Positions 62,732-64,000 of a stretch of DNA of 64,000 nt are shown here, one piece after another. The notes under the pieces were generated by a model, which saw nothing but the letters and a program-made list of their open reading frames with translations, made no database searches and had not been told where the DNA came from. This DNA comes from Candidatus Microbacterium phytovorans (GTDB lineage Bacteria > Actinomycetota > Actinomycetes > Actinomycetales > Microbacteriaceae). A program made the position numbers and the translations under genes. The stretch spans positions 1,488,001-1,552,000 of the forward strand of contig CP119321.1 of the NCBI GenBank assembly GCA_029202445.1, in the 5' to 3' direction. Position 1 is the first letter of the stretch; every line of letters starts with the position of its first letter.

Positions 62732-62845
62732 TCAGCGCTGGCCGCGGTACAGGTTCTTGAGCACGACGGCCGAGACGAACACGATCGCCAGCGACGCGAG
62801 GCCGAGCAGTCCGACGAAGAACAGTTCGAGAGCGACGAGGTCCAT
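62732..62845 (-). CDS. Very small membrane protein, 37 residues
   Basis: ATG 62845 to TGA 62732, four bases ahead of the FABP-like gene. The peptide is MDLVALELFFVGLLGLASLA... then one hydrophobic helix (FVGLLGLASLAIVFVSAVVL) and a basic tail NLYRGQR. Its position directly before the FABP-like start, in the same strand, and its clean one-helix design support a real small protein. It is short enough to be missed by automated calling. No named family is known to me. Confidence 0.7.
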   Translation of the reverse strand: MDLVALELFFVGLLGLASLAIVFVSAVVLKNLYRGQR

Positions 62846-62875
62846 GAGCCCTACTCTACGCCGAGTATCGGCCCG

Positions 62876-63166
62876 TCACGCCGAAAACAGGGTCGCGAGA
62901 CCGAGGCCGACGCCGATGAATCCCATCACCAGCAGACCTCCCAGCACGCTCAGCGCCACCCGCTGGACGAACCCCTGCGAGCGAGCCGACCAGAGGTGCA
63001 CCGCGAAGGCGATCGGCACGACGAGCCCCATGCCCACGCCCATCCACGCTGCGCGCCAGTCGTCGGGCGCGAGGATGCCGACGAGCACCGCGATCACGGC
63101 CGCGGCGGCCCACACGACGAGCACTCCGGCCATCGAACGGCGGGGGGCGATCTCGGGCACACTCAC
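62876..63166 (-). CDS. Hypothetical membrane protein, 96 residues
   Basis: 96 residues from GTG 63166. Three hydrophobic helices: GVLVVWAAAAVIAVLVGIL, AAWMGVGMGLVVPIAFAVHLW and VALSVLGGLLVMGFIGVGLGLATLFSA. Typical of small actinobacterial integral membrane proteins without assigned function. It is divergent from glnR (97 bases) and lies 30 bases upstream of the 37-residue gene on the same strand. Confidence 0.75.
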   Translation of the reverse strand: MSVPEIAPRRSMAGVLVVWAAAAVIAVLVGILAPDDWRAAWMGVGMGLVVPIAFAVHLWSARSQGFVQRVALSVLGGLLVMGFIGVGLGLATLFSA

Positions 63167-63263
63167 CCCTCCATTGTGGCCCGGGGCGCTCGCGGCGTCG
63201 ACCTCCGCGCGGAGGTCCTAAGATGAAGGCACGGTTCCGGCATCCGGACCGGGAAGGACCCCC

Positions 63264-63974
63264 TTGGCTCAGCTCCTCGTCTTGAGCTCCGCCCCCACAT
63301 CCACACCAGGAGGCGGAGCGGTTCTTCCCGCGCTCGAGCTTCTCAGCCACCGGGTGCGTCAGATTCCCGCCGAGCCCGCTCAACTGGTCAACGCGCCGAG
63401 CGCCGACGTCATCTTCGTCGATGCCCGCATCGACCTCGTCGGCGCGAAGTCGCTGTGCAAGATCCTCAACACGACGGGTCTCGACGCGCCGCTCGTGCTC
63501 GTCGTGACCGAAGGCGGCCTGACCGCCGTGTCGACTGACTGGGGCGTCGACGACGTGATCCTCGTCGGTGCCGGCCCCGCCGAAGTCGACGCGCGCATCC
63601 GCCTCGCGATCGGCCGCATGACGAAAGATCCCGTCTCGACGCGGATCCAGACCTCGGGCGTCACGATCGACGAATCGTCGTACTCCGCGAAGGTCCACGG
63701 CAAGCCCCTCGACCTCACCTACAAGGAGTTCCAGCTCCTGCACTTCTTCGCAACCCACCCGTCGCGGGTGTTCACGCGCGAGCAGCTGCTGAGCGAAGTG
63801 TGGGGCTACGACTACTTCGGCGGAACCCGCACGGTCGACGTGCACGTGCGCCGGCTGCGCGCCAAGCTCGGCGACATGGAGCAGCTCATCGGCACCGTGC
63901 GCAACGTCGGCTACCGCTTCAACGTGTACGAGGAAGACCAGGTCGCCTCCCCGCGGGAGCGCTCCGACGCGTGA
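63264..63974 (+). CDS. glnR: Orphan OmpR-type nitrogen regulator GlnR
   Basis: 236 residues from TTG 63264 with GGAAGGA ahead. It matches actinobacterial GlnR: an atypical receiver ([44 protein letters not shown]) that lacks the usual paired acidic residues and threonine-lysine pattern, and a winged helix [55 protein letters not shown] ending VRNVGYRF. GlnR controls ammonium, urea and amino-acid uptake and assimilation genes without a partner kinase; no kinase is adjacent. It may influence the nitrogen-catabolic island in this window (inference). Confidence 0.93.
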   Translation: MAQLLVLSSAPTSTPGGGAVLPALELLSHRVRQIPAEPAQLVNAPSADVIFVDARIDLVGAKSLCKILNTTGLDAPLVLVVTEGGLTAVSTDWGVDDVILVGAGPAEVDARIRLAIGRMTKDPVSTRIQTSGVTIDESSYSAKVHGKPLDLTYKEFQLLHFFATHPSRVFTREQLLSEVWGYDYFGGTRTVDVHVRRLRAKLGDMEQLIGTVRNVGYRFNVYEEDQVASPRERSDA

Positions 63975-64000
63975 CCGGTTAACGCGTCGTCCACCTCGCC

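Overview
The window is high-GC (about 70%), densely packed bacterial DNA with the gene content of a Gram-positive actinobacterium. The best fit is Microbacteriaceae, close to Microbacterium. Supporting signs are an orphan GlnR regulator, CarD, a WXG100 protein, DUF3263, DUF4032 and DUF3048 proteins, a CIRCE-controlled groEL that ends in GGMDF, a 13E12-type HNH protein, and frequent ATGA or GTGA start/stop overlaps. No rRNA, prophage, IS element or CRISPR array was seen. One tRNA gene (Thr, UGU) is present.

Layout. 1-9.8 kb: end of a membrane protease-like gene, an OmpR-type two-component pair, an orphan WXG100 protein, a groEL with a one-base deletion, a DUF3048 lipoprotein, a cold-shock protein, a LytR_C protein, DUF3263, msrB, a nitroreductase-like protein and a DMT transporter. 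9.9-12.6 kb: an overlapping trio of sigma-70-like factor, LuxR-type regulator and second sigma-like protein. 12.7-15.9 kb: an operon of acyl-CoA dehydrogenase-like protein, PIG-L deacetylase/methyltransferase fusion and family 2 glycosyltransferase. 16-20.5 kb: tRNA-Thr, a DsbA-like protein without active-site cysteines, a UgpC/MsmX-type sugar ATPase, a DUF4032 kinase-like protein and an NAD(P)-binding protein.

20.6-29.1 kb is a catabolic locus. A fused E1 alpha/beta 2-oxoacid dehydrogenase, its E2, a hydroxyisobutyrate dehydrogenase-like enzyme and a zinc alcohol dehydrogenase diverge from a VOC protein, an FCD-type GntR regulator and an aldehyde dehydrogenase. A cluster of palindromic repeats and a DUF222/HNH gene follow. 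31.9-47.0 kb is a second catabolic island: two XRE-cupin regulators, two creatinase-like M24 proteins, two RidA proteins, two amidohydrolases, a bicupin, an atypical SDR and a complete five-gene Liv-type ABC importer. Two of its promoter regions share an identical 16-bp sequence, which suggests one regulon for uptake and breakdown of a nitrogenous small molecule.

47-64 kb is mostly housekeeping: rlmB, cysS, a DMT exporter, a GNAT protein, fused ispDF, an acyltransferase, carD, a lipoprotein, a SenX3/RegX3-like pair divergent from phoU, a second repeat cluster with 100-bp periodicity, gpmA, a methyltransferase, a FUSC protein, a YgfZ-like protein, a nitrobindin-like protein, small membrane proteins and glnR.

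The points most worth a second look are the palindromic repeat family, the shared operator of the 32-47 kb island, the sigma/LuxR/sigma trio, the dehydrogenase/PIG-L/glycosyltransferase operon, and strong enrichment of the heptamer GGATGCC/GGCATCC, apparently against codon preference.
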